Position numbers and translations under genes: made by a program. Below, piece by piece: positions 30,203 to 37,778 of a stretch of DNA of 64,000 nucleotides (within the stretch, counting starts at the first letter, position 1; each line of letters opens with the position of its first letter). The DNA is from Gammaproteobacteria bacterium. Lineage in GTDB: Bacteria; Pseudomonadota; Gammaproteobacteria; Thiohalomonadales; Thiohalomonadaceae. The notes beneath the pieces were generated by a model, which was not told where the DNA came from, searched no databases, and saw only the letters and a program-made list of their open reading frames with translations. The stretch covers positions 1-64,000 of the forward strand of contig JAPHTQ010000034.1 of assembly GCA_026196275.1 (NCBI GenBank). The letters are read 5' to 3'.

Positions 30203-31108
30203 TCAAACAGAGAGTTCAGTCTCATCCATCGTCTGCAGGAACTCGATGAATTTCAGTGCCGCTGGTGTCAGATGCTTGCCGCGACGGTGTACCGCATACC
30301 AGTTGCGTTTGATGGGCAATCCCTCCACATCCAGTAGCACCAGCCTTTTTGTCTCCAACTCCAGCCTGAGGCTGAAGGTGGAGAGCAGGGCGATCCCTAT
30401 CCCCGACATTACCGCCTGTTTGATCGCCTCGCCACTACCCAGCTCCATGTAGGGGACGATGGTGAACTCCTTCTCTGCCAGCAGTCGCTCGAAGGTCATG
30501 CGGATCCCCGAGCCAGGCTCCCGGGCGATAAAGCGCTCCCGCAACAGCTGCTCCAGCGGGATCTTTTTCCGTCCCGCCAGTGGATGGTTGGGGTGGGCAA
30601 AGATCACCAACTCATCCTTGAGAAAGGGGTGGACCTCAATGTCGGTGCTGTCTGGCAGCGTGGCCATGATATAGATATCGTCCTCGTTGGCCGCCATGCG
30701 TTCGATGATACGCGCCCGGTTGCTCGCCTTGAGCTGGGGTAGCACCTTTGGGTAACGGCGCAGGAAGGCTCCCAGGTAGTGAGGTAGAAAGTATTTGGCG
30801 GTAGTGACCGCCGCCAGATTGAGCGGGCCGGCCACCTCGCCACGCAGTTCCTCCAGTTTGCCCTCGAAGGCATTCAGCCTTCCGAATACGTCCTGGCAGG
30901 TGGCGTAGAGCTCTTTGCCGGCCGCCGTCAGATAGATCTTTTTGCCCATTTGTTCGAACAGGGAGACCCCGAGACCCTCTTCCAGTCGCTTGATTTGTAT
31001 GGAAATTGCCGGTTGTGTCAGGTGGACGGCTTCGGCGGCACGGGTGAAGCTGCCGTGGCTGGCGACGGCCTCAAACAGCCGCAGCTGCTGCAGGGTGGCT
31101 CGAATCAT
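30203..31108 (-). CDS. cbbR: LysR-type regulator of the Calvin cycle operon
   Basis: Activator of the divergent RuBisCO genes, 301 residues. The N-terminal winged helix-turn-helix (about 4-62) contains LRLFEAVASHGSFTRAAEAV and HLTQPAISIQIKRLEEGLGV. The periplasmic-binding-protein-like effector domain follows from about residue 90 (AAVTTAKYFLPHYLGAFLRR, typical of CbbR). The gene is divergent from cbbL across a 178-base gap that holds a long perfect palindrome. CbbR proteins respond to metabolites such as RuBP or NADPH; which one acts here cannot be read from the sequence. Confidence 0.95.
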   Translation of the reverse strand: MIRATLQQLRLFEAVASHGSFTRAAEAVHLTQPAISIQIKRLEEGLGVSLFEQMGKKIYLTAAGKELYATCQDVFGRLNAFEGKLEELRGEVAGPLNLAAVTTAKYFLPHYLGAFLRRYPKVLPQLKASNRARIIERMAANEDDIYIMATLPDSTDIEVHPFLKDELVIFAHPNHPLAGRKKIPLEQLLRERFIAREPGSGIRMTFERLLAEKEFTIVPYMELGSGEAIKQAVMSGIGIALLSTFSLRLELETKRLVLLDVEGLPIKRNWYAVHRRGKHLTPAALKFIEFLQTMDETELSV

Positions 31109-31143
31109 GGGACTTATCCATTCGATAAATGATTAACAAAAGT

Positions 31144-31171
31144 AAATGAATTGTATATTAACAATTCATTT
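31144..31171. promoter_or_regulatory. Candidate CbbR operator between cbbR and cbbL
   Basis: Perfect 11-bp inverted repeat (AAATGAATTGT / ACAATTCATTT) with a 6-base spacer ATATTA, centred in the divergent gap. LysR-type sites are AT-rich dyads with T-N11-A cores, so size and position fit. The surrounding region is markedly AT-rich compared with the rest of the window. Confidence 0.7.
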
Positions 31172-31286
31172 TTATTTATCTCACTTCTCCTCTACATTTT
31201 CAATCGTCAAGAGGAAACACGCGTCGGGACAGCCACCCCAGGCCGACCGGCATTGAACTTGTAGAACCCATGAGGAGATGAGAACC

Positions 31287-32708
31287 ATGGCGGTAAAAAG
31301 CTATAGCGCGGGTGTAAAAGAGTACCGCGAAACATACTGGATGCCCGAGTACACGCCGAAGGATACCGATATTCTGGCTTGCTTCAAGGTCACCCCTCAG
31401 CCGGGTGTGCCGCGTGAAGAGGTTGCTGCCGCTGTGGCCGCTGAGTCCTCCACCGGTACCTGGACCACCGTTTGGACCGACCTGCTGACCGACCTGGACT
31501 ACTACAAGGGTCGTGCCTATGCCATCGAGGACGTGCCGGGGGATGATACCTGCTTCTACGCCTTCGTTGCTTACCCGATCGATCTGTTTGAAGAAGGCTC
31601 CGTTGTCAACGTACTGACCTCCCTGGTCGGTAACGTGTTCGGCTTCAAGGCCCTGCGTATGCTGCGCCTGGAAGACATTCGTTTCCCCATCGCCTACGTC
31701 ATGACCTGTAATGGACCGCCGCACGGTATCCAGACCGAGCGTGACATCATGAACAAGTACGGTCGTCCGCTGCTGGGTTGCACCATCAAGCCGAAGCTGG
31801 GTCTTTCCGCGAAGAACTACGGCCGTGCCTGCTACGAGGGCCTGCGTGGTGGCCTGGACTTCACCAAGGACGACGAGAACGTCAACTCCCAGCCGTTCAT
31901 GCGCTGGAAGCAGCGTTTTGACTTCGTAATGGAAGCCATCCACAAGGCCGAGGCTGAGACCGGCGAGCGCAAGGGTCACTACCTGAACGTTACCGCGCCC
32001 TCCGCCGACGAGATGATGAAGCGTGCCGAGTACGCCAAAGAGATCGGTGCTCCGATCATCATGCACGACTACCTGACCGGTGGTTTTGCGGCCAATACCC
32101 AACTGGCTCGCTGGTGCCGCGACAACGGCGTACTGCTGCACATCCACCGTGCGATGCACGCGGTACTCGACCGTAACCCGCACCACGGTATCCACTTCCG
32201 CGTACTGACCAAGGTTCTGCGTCTGTCCGGTGGTGACCACCTCCACTCCGGTACCGTTGTGGGCAAGCTGGAAGGGGACCGTGACGCGACCCTCGGCTGG
32301 ATCGACCTGATGCGCGACTCCTACATCAAGGAAGACCGTTCACGCGGCATCTTCTTCGACCAGGATTGGGGCGCAATGCCCGGCGTTATCCCGGTTGCTT
32401 CCGGCGGTATTCACGTATGGCACATGCCGGCGCTGGTCAGCATCTTCGGTGACGACTCCGTACTGCAGTTCGGTGGCGGTACCCTGGGTCACCCCTGGGG
32501 CAACGCAGCCGGTGCTGCCGCCAACCGCGTAGCCGTTGAGGCCTGTGTTCAGGCCCGCAACGAAGGCCGTGAGCTGGAGAAAGAGGGCAAGGAGATCCTG
32601 ACCAAGGCCGCCGAGAGCAGCCCCGAGCTGAAGATGGCGATGGAGACCTGGAAAGAGATCAAGTTCGAGTTCGACACCGTCGACAAGCTCGATGTGGCGC
32701 ATAAATAA
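31287..32708 (+). CDS. cbbL: RuBisCO large subunit, form I (IA-like)
   Basis: Carboxylates ribulose 1,5-bisphosphate, fixing CO2. The 473 residues and the N-terminus [20 protein letters not shown] fit form IA. The active-site lysine motif [11 protein letters not shown] is near residue 165, the carbamylated lysine in [17 protein letters not shown] near 195, and loop 6 in [11 protein letters not shown] near 330. The start was chosen at 31287, nine bases after GAGGAG; an earlier in-frame ATG overlaps that site. No carboxysome genes are next to it. The following cbbQ and cbbO place it in the IAq (non-carboxysomal) group by the usual classification. Confidence 0.98.
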   Translation: MAVKSYSAGVKEYRETYWMPEYTPKDTDILACFKVTPQPGVPREEVAAAVAAESSTGTWTTVWTDLLTDLDYYKGRAYAIEDVPGDDTCFYAFVAYPIDLFEEGSVVNVLTSLVGNVFGFKALRMLRLEDIRFPIAYVMTCNGPPHGIQTERDIMNKYGRPLLGCTIKPKLGLSAKNYGRACYEGLRGGLDFTKDDENVNSQPFMRWKQRFDFVMEAIHKAEAETGERKGHYLNVTAPSADEMMKRAEYAKEIGAPIIMHDYLTGGFAANTQLARWCRDNGVLLHIHRAMHAVLDRNPHHGIHFRVLTKVLRLSGGDHLHSGTVVGKLEGDRDATLGWIDLMRDSYIKEDRSRGIFFDQDWGAMPGVIPVASGGIHVWHMPALVSIFGDDSVLQFGGGTLGHPWGNAAGAAANRVAVEACVQARNEGRELEKEGKEILTKAAESSPELKMAMETWKEIKFEFDTVDKLDVAHK

Positions 32709-32714
32709 GTCAAC

Positions 32715-32794
32715 CGTAGGATGGGCAAAGGCGCTTGGCGCCGTGCCCATAAGCAGGGTGGAAGATGGGCATGCTTCGCTTTGCCCATCCTACG
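32715..32794. repeat. 80-bp palindromic element between cbbL and cbbS
   Basis: Perfect 16-bp terminal inverted repeats (CGTAGGATGGGCAAAG and its complement) enclose a shorter inner pair (GTGCCCAT / GATGGGCA). The element starts six bases after the cbbL stop and ends 31 bases before the cbbS start. Similar GTAGGATGGGCAAAGCG palindromes are widespread in proteobacterial intergenic DNA. In RNA it would form a strong hairpin between the two subunit genes. Confidence 0.92.
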
Positions 32795-32825
32795 CCGAGA
32801 CAGGGTTTTAAAGAGGAATTTAGTC

Positions 32826-33182
32826 ATGAGTGATATGCAAGATTACAAGTCCAGCTTGTCGGATGTTGAGAGCCGCAAGTTCGAGACCTTCTCCTACCTG
32901 CCGCAGATGTCTGCTGACGAGATCCGTGCGCAGATCCAGTACATCGTTGACAAGGGCTGGAACCCCAGCGTTGAGCACACCGAGCCGGAGAACGCTTTCG
33001 ACCACTACTGGTACATGTGGAAGCTGCCGATGTTCGGTGAGACCGACGTGGATGCCATCCTGGCCGAGCTGGAAGCCTGTCACAAGGCCCACCCGAACAA
33101 CCATGTTCGCCTGCTGGGTCTGGACAACTTCGCACAGTGTGCAGGTACCTCGATAATCATCTTCCGCGGTCAGGCCAAATAA
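32826..33182 (+). CDS. cbbS: RuBisCO small subunit, form I
   Basis: Small subunit of the L8S8 enzyme, 118 residues. It has the typical [20 protein letters not shown] start region, the [20 protein letters not shown] segment, and the C-terminal [20 protein letters not shown]. The start [20 protein letters not shown] was chosen over an upstream in-frame ATG that lies inside the palindromic element. AGAGG lies about nine bases upstream. Confidence 0.97.
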   Translation: MSDMQDYKSSLSDVESRKFETFSYLPQMSADEIRAQIQYIVDKGWNPSVEHTEPENAFDHYWYMWKLPMFGETDVDAILAELEACHKAHPNNHVRLLGLDNFAQCAGTSIIIFRGQAK

Positions 33183-33205
33183 GTCCCGGCCGGGGTAGAT
33201 GTGAG

Positions 33206-33246
33206 AAAAACCCCTGCCCGGCCTGATGCGGTCAGGGGTTTTTTTT
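33206..33246 (+). terminator. Rho-independent terminator after cbbS
   Basis: Stem AAAAACCCCTG / CAGGGGTTTTT with eight T residues. It lies between cbbS and the downstream cbb genes and probably makes cbbLS more abundant than cbbQO by partial termination. Confidence 0.88.
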
Positions 33247-33307
33247 ACACACAAATACGCATAGATTGCATGGGTTAACCCAGCAACTTTATGAGTGAGA
33301 GATAACC

Positions 33308-33619
33308 ATGGCAAAACCAAATACGTATGTTGGCATCGATAACGATATCTACGGCGGAATGACCAATATCGGCAAGGTGATTCGCGATGCCTGGGTATTT
33401 GGTCTGATACCCGAAACAGAGACCTGTAAGGGGTGGAACCTAGCCGGGATTGAAGCCTTGATGAACAAGGTCAATGCCGAGTGGGACAAGTATGGCTGCC
33501 TGGTCAGCCACTTGCCTGAAGAGCTTGCCGAGCGTCATGCCCGGATCCACGGCGAGGCCCTTGAGAGGGCGAAGACTGCCGGGTGGAGCGGTGAACTTGA
33601 AACCGACGACGAAGTGTAA
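33308..33619 (+). CDS. Conserved-looking small protein of unknown function in the cbb operon
   Basis: A 103-residue soluble protein I cannot assign. It starts [20 protein letters not shown], continues [20 protein letters not shown], and has a charged helical C-terminal half ending in an acidic tail. There is no signal peptide, membrane segment or known catalytic motif. It lies between cbbS and cbbQ, 30 bases before cbbQ, with a purine-rich stretch before its ATG. The position suggests a part in RuBisCO assembly, activation or regulation, but that is inference from context only. Confidence 0.85.
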   Translation: MAKPNTYVGIDNDIYGGMTNIGKVIRDAWVFGLIPETETCKGWNLAGIEALMNKVNAEWDKYGCLVSHLPEELAERHARIHGEALERAKTAGWSGELETDDEV

Positions 33620-33648
33620 CTTTTACCAAGTTAGAGGGAAGGTCCGTT

Positions 33649-34464
33649 ATGTCTAACACCACTGTTGATCCCAATCAGTACATTATCAAGAACGAGCCCT
33701 ACTACGAGGCGGTGGGTAAGGAAGTGGCTTTGTATGAAGCGGCCTATAATGCCCGCATGCCGATGATGCTCAAGGGCCCGACCGGCTGTGGTAAATCACG
33801 CTTTGTGGAGTACATGGCCTACAAATTGGGCAAGCCACTCATCACTGTAGCCTGTAACGAAGACATGACCGCCTCCGACCTGGTCGGTCGCTTCCTGCTC
33901 GACAAGGATGGGACCAAGTGGCAGGACGGACCGCTGGCCACCGCCGCGCGCATCGGCGCGATCTGTTACCTCGACGAGGTGGTTGAGGCGCGTCAGGATA
34001 CCACCGTGGTCATCCACCCGCTGACTGACCATCGCCGCACCCTGCCGCTGGACAAGAAGGGTGAGCTTATCGAGGCGCACCCCGACTTTCAGCTGGTGAT
34101 CTCATACAACCCGGGTTACCAGAGCCTGATGAAGGATCTCAAGCAGTCGACCAAACAGCGTTTCGGTGGTCTCGACTTTGATTATCCCGAGCAGGATAAG
34201 GAGACCGAGATCGTCGCCAAAGAGTCCGGTGTCGACAAGGAGACCGCTGCCAAATTGGTGCAGATCGCCCACCGCGCCCGCAACCTCAAGGGTCACGGCC
34301 TGGATGAGGGTATTTCCACCCGTCTGCTGGTCTATGCAGGGCAGCTGATCGCCAAGGGAATCGATGCGACCGAGGCCTGCTCCATGACGATGGTAACCCC
34401 GCTCACCGATGATCCCGATATGCGAGATACCCTGGACGCCGCCGTTCAGACATTTTTCGGATAA
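33649..34464 (+). CDS. cbbQ: RuBisCO activation protein CbbQ (MoxR-type AAA+ ATPase)
   Basis: Motor subunit of the CbbQO RuBisCO activase, which removes inhibitory sugar phosphates from the RuBisCO active site. The 271 residues contain Walker [10 protein letters not shown] near residue 43, Walker [15 protein letters not shown] near residue 104, and sensor 1 [15 protein letters not shown] near residue 150. CbbQ forms a hexamer that binds one CbbO. The upstream purine-rich AGGGAAGG serves as ribosome binding site. Confidence 0.96.
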   Translation: MSNTTVDPNQYIIKNEPYYEAVGKEVALYEAAYNARMPMMLKGPTGCGKSRFVEYMAYKLGKPLITVACNEDMTASDLVGRFLLDKDGTKWQDGPLATAARIGAICYLDEVVEARQDTTVVIHPLTDHRRTLPLDKKGELIEAHPDFQLVISYNPGYQSLMKDLKQSTKQRFGGLDFDYPEQDKETEIVAKESGVDKETAAKLVQIAHRARNLKGHGLDEGISTRLLVYAGQLIAKGIDATEACSMTMVTPLTDDPDMRDTLDAAVQTFFG

Positions 34465-34471
34465 AAGGTGT

Positions 34472-34613
34472 TAAACGCAAAGGTGCAAAGACGCGAAGAA
34501 CGCAAAGGTCATTAATCTTTTCTTCGTATCTGTAAGCCGGTGGTTAAGAAGGAGATGCATCAAGCATGCACTTCTAGAGATTTTCTTTGCGGCCTTTGCG
34601 TCTTTGCGTTAAA
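34472..34613. repeat. Inverted CGCAAAG repeat pair in the cbbQ-cbbO gap
   Basis: The left block (34472-34508, CGCAAAGG and GCAAAGACGCG units) and right block (34583-34613, CTTTGCG and GTCTTTGCG units) are reverse complements over most of their length. They enclose about 75 bases. The whole 142-bp unit looks like a small palindromic element and would fold into a long hairpin in the cbbQO transcript. Confidence 0.8.
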
Positions 34614-34630
34614 TGTTTTGAGGCTAGACC

Positions 34631-36961
34631 ATGAGCATTAATCTCGAAGATTATGAGGAGTTTCTGCAGGAGGCCGCGCCGGAAGTGCGCGATGTCCTGG
34701 AGAGTACGTTCCTGGAGGCCAGCCGCATCATGTCGCCGGCCGGTTTGCAGGAATACATGGATGGGGCCAAGGGGCTTTGCAAGCTGGGGCGTGGCAGCGG
34801 ACTGGTGATCACCTACCTGCAGGAGATGCCTCTGGTCGCTAAGGAGTGCGGCGAGGATGTGATCCCGGATTGCATCTCCGCCGCAATGAAGCTCTCCTCC
34901 ATGGTCTCCGGCGAGGTGGTGACGCTGCTGTTCAGCAGTCTCCCCTCGGCTGCGCGCAATCTGGGGGATGCCGAGCTGCTGCGAGGCTACCTAATCTTGA
35001 TCCACCAGATCTCCTCTACAGCGGCGCGGGGTGTGCGGCCCATGCTCAACCACATGGATGCGCTGCTCTCCAAGCTCACCCTGAGCGGCCTGCGTCGCTG
35101 GGCCAATTTTGGCGCCCAGGCCTATCGCCGTGATTTTGAAAACCTGACCAAGTACTTCAATCTCGAGTCGGCCGACAGCAAGGCGGTGCTGCAGAAGGAG
35201 CGTCGCGGCGTCCTCTTTGTCAAGACCCAACGCAAACTCAATTTCTATCTGCGTGCGCTGTGGGGCAGGGACTTTTTTCTGCGTCCCACCGGCGCCGACT
35301 ATACCGACTTCAAACCCTATATCGAGCACCGCATCTTCCACATGCCCGATGCGGTAGACGATCTGGGCGACATTGCAGGTCTTGAACTGTACCGTGCGAT
35401 CGCCGCGCACATGGCGGCACACATGTGCTACACCACCTCGCCGCTTTCTGCCGAGCAGTTGAGCCCGGCGCAGATGCACTTCATCGGCCTGCTGGAGGAT
35501 GCGCGGGTGGAGTACAAGGCAGCGAAAGATTTTCCCGGCCTGAAAAAACTGTGGCGTTCACTGCTCACCTTCGACTATGAGGAGCCGGTGGAGCACCCGA
35601 CCGTCGCCGTGCTCGAAAAGGTTTCGTTGATGCTGCTCTACGCCTCGTACAAAACCGACGACGAAGAGTTGAATGTTTTCGCCCAGCGCTTCCATGAGCA
35701 GATCGCCGACAAACAGGATGACAATACCTTCTCCTGGCACATGGGGATGGAATTGTTCAACATCTTCGCGGCGCGCAAGGAGGTGCCGAGTCTGCGCATC
35801 CTGGAGCGTAACCGTATCTCCTACCGGGACGATAACCGCTACGTGTGGGAGTTCGAAGAGTTCGATATGAATGCGGGGGTCGAATACATCCCGGCAAGCC
35901 AGCGCCAGGTGCGCAAGACCGTCAGCTTGATGGAGATGGTCAATGAGATCGACTGCGAACTGGCCGGTGATGATGCACAGGAGATATGGACCCTCCCGAC
36001 AGAGCTGTTCCCCTATGAGGACGAGGGGATCAGCTACAACGAGATGTGGGGCAAGGAGCCGGTTTCGGAGCCGTACCACTACCAGGAATGGGACTACCAG
36101 ATTCAGCTCAGCCGTCCCGACTGGGTAACGGTGTATGAGCGCCGGCAGCCCAAGGGTGATCCGGAGGATATCGAGGATATCCTCACCGAATACAAACCGA
36201 TCGCCCACCGCATCAAGCAGATCATCGATCTACTTACCCCGGAGGGGGTGCAGCGGGTGCGCAATATGGAAGACGGGGACGAGATCGATATCAATGCGGC
36301 GATCGATGCGATGATCGCGATTCGCATGGGTGAGCAGCCCAACCCCCGCATTACCATGCGCAATGTCCTTAAGAACCGTGATCTCTCTGTGGTGCTGCTG
36401 CTGGACCTCTCCGAGTCGACCAACGAGAAGATGGCCGGTTCGGAGAAAACGGTACTACAACTGACTCGTGAAGCGGCAACGCTGGTCTCCACCGCTATCG
36501 AGGGTATCGGCGATCCCTTTGCGGTGCATGGCTTTGCCTCCGATGGCCGGCACGATGTGCAGTACTACCGTTTTAAAGACTTCAACCAGCACTTCGATGA
36601 CGAGGCCAAGTCGCGCCTGGCCGGTATGAAGGGCGGGCTGTCGACCCGCATGGGTGGTGCCTTGCGACACGCCGGCCAGCATCTGCTTAAGCAGCCGGAG
36701 CGGCGCAAGCTGATCCTGCTGGTCACCGACGGCGAGCCGGCGGATATCGACGAGCGCGATCCGCAGCATCTGCGCCACGATACCAAGAAGGCAGTGGAGG
36801 AACTCTACTCGAGTGGGATCCTGACCTACTGCCTGACCCTGGATCCGAATGCCGACAGTTATGTGAAGCGTATTTTTGGTGAGAGTAACTACACCATCAT
36901 CGACAACGTGGATCGTCTGCCGGAGAAGCTGCCGACACTGTTCGCGAGCCTGACGAGCTAG
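34631..36961 (+). CDS. cbbO: RuBisCO activation protein CbbO (VWA-domain adaptor)
   Basis: Adaptor subunit of the CbbQO activase, 776 residues. The C-terminal von Willebrand factor A domain has the MIDAS motif LLLDLSESTNEKM near residue 590, followed by ISO-type strands (LILLVTDGEPADIDERD). Known CbbO uses this domain to contact RuBisCO. The long N-terminal helical part is standard for the family. AGG lies seven bases before the ATG. The TAG stop overlaps the TA target site of a MITE insertion, which left the reading frame end unchanged. Confidence 0.95.
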   Translation: MSINLEDYEEFLQEAAPEVRDVLESTFLEASRIMSPAGLQEYMDGAKGLCKLGRGSGLVITYLQEMPLVAKECGEDVIPDCISAAMKLSSMVSGEVVTLLFSSLPSAARNLGDAELLRGYLILIHQISSTAARGVRPMLNHMDALLSKLTLSGLRRWANFGAQAYRRDFENLTKYFNLESADSKAVLQKERRGVLFVKTQRKLNFYLRALWGRDFFLRPTGADYTDFKPYIEHRIFHMPDAVDDLGDIAGLELYRAIAAHMAAHMCYTTSPLSAEQLSPAQMHFIGLLEDARVEYKAAKDFPGLKKLWRSLLTFDYEEPVEHPTVAVLEKVSLMLLYASYKTDDEELNVFAQRFHEQIADKQDDNTFSWHMGMELFNIFAARKEVPSLRILERNRISYRDDNRYVWEFEEFDMNAGVEYIPASQRQVRKTVSLMEMVNEIDCELAGDDAQEIWTLPTELFPYEDEGISYNEMWGKEPVSEPYHYQEWDYQIQLSRPDWVTVYERRQPKGDPEDIEDILTEYKPIAHRIKQIIDLLTPEGVQRVRNMEDGDEIDINAAIDAMIAIRMGEQPNPRITMRNVLKNRDLSVVLLLDLSESTNEKMAGSEKTVLQLTREAATLVSTAIEGIGDPFAVHGFASDGRHDVQYYRFKDFNQHFDDEAKSRLAGMKGGLSTRMGGALRHAGQHLLKQPERRKLILLVTDGEPADIDERDPQHLRHDTKKAVEELYSSGILTYCLTLDPNADSYVKRIFGESNYTIIDNVDRLPEKLPTLFASLTS

Positions 36962-37224
36962 TGTAGTGTCGCGGACAAGGTACATGTCAGAGGTTCACAA
37001 ATGTTCCAGGACAAGGCGCATTCCGCCGTTAATGGCATTCCCCCTTAACAATGATTGCAACGCCGTATTGGAACATTTGCGAGCCTCCCTTCGGGCGCGA
37101 CGAGAAACCGCCATTTGCGGTGTTGCGTCTCTTGGAAAGGGCGAGTCATTCCCTGCGAGACGCGCCTTGCAGCTAACGGTTTCTTGTCACGCTGACAAGT
37201 GCCTTATTCGCGACACTACACTAG
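36959..37224. mobile_element. MITE-like element (about 262 bp plus TA duplication) at the cbbO stop codon
   Basis: Terminal inverted repeats (GTGTAGTGTCGCG plus six further bases with two mismatches) are flanked by TA on both sides, as for IS630/Tc1-mariner-type elements. There is an internal inverted pair (AAATGTTCCA / TGGAACATTT) around 37000-37078. No transposase is encoded. The first TA is part of the cbbO TAG stop. Removing the element with one TA would restore TAG and put the next ATG just two bases downstream. Confidence 0.88.
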
Positions 37225-37226
37225 GC

Positions 37227-37748
37227 ATGTTCCATTGCCGGCCTGACGAGCAGTATGCTGCCGACAGCTATCTTCGCGCACATGAACTGCTGTCGCCATT
37301 GACCCTTCCGGATAACTGGATGGCGGTGGTGACACGAGGAGAGGGTATGTACACCCGGCACGACGAGGTTCCGGTATACAGCTACCGGGACGGGGTACTG
37401 GATGCCCTGCACTACAACCATGTCCAGGTAGCGCTGAACCGTCTCGGAGAGAGCCTGCGCATGACGCTGCCGAAACTGAGAACCCTGGACCTGATCCTGC
37501 AGCGTGACGCCTGGATCATCGTTGATCGTACGTACAACGACCTGCCGATCGCCGCCTGGACGAATTTCGACAAGGAGCGTCGCGAGGGGCTGCATGCGCC
37601 GGTGCACTGTCAGATTCGACTGTTTGTTCCCAATGCCGGCGTATTGCTGAAGCGGGTGTTGGAGGCGATGGAGATGCTGCTGGGTGAACAACTGGACATT
37701 GACGGGGATTCTTCACACACGGTGATCAACTTTCCTCGCAAGAGGTAG
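37227..37748 (+). CDS. Unknown protein downstream of cbbO
   Basis: A 173-residue soluble protein that I do not recognise. The start MFHCRPDEQYAADSYLRAHE was chosen because everything upstream in the open frame is MITE sequence. Features include VVTRGEGMYTRHDEVPVYSY, a basic IILDRT-like strand (AWIIVDRTYNDLPIAAWTNF), and a hydrophilic, basic C-terminus. No signal or membrane segment is seen. The ancestral spacing to cbbO was probably two bases, so it is likely an original member of the cbb operon. Initiation now depends on sequence inside or beside the MITE. Confidence 0.75.
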   Translation: MFHCRPDEQYAADSYLRAHELLSPLTLPDNWMAVVTRGEGMYTRHDEVPVYSYRDGVLDALHYNHVQVALNRLGESLRMTLPKLRTLDLILQRDAWIIVDRTYNDLPIAAWTNFDKERREGLHAPVHCQIRLFVPNAGVLLKRVLEAMEMLLGEQLDIDGDSSHTVINFPRKR

Positions 37749-37778
37749 TTGTCACCTCACTCCAGAGCGGGGCGTCGT

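Noticed and set aside
36966..37226. 87-codon upstream extension of the unknown gene after cbbO
   Set aside because: The sequence is the MITE; the original start is most likely the ATG at 37227 just past its end.
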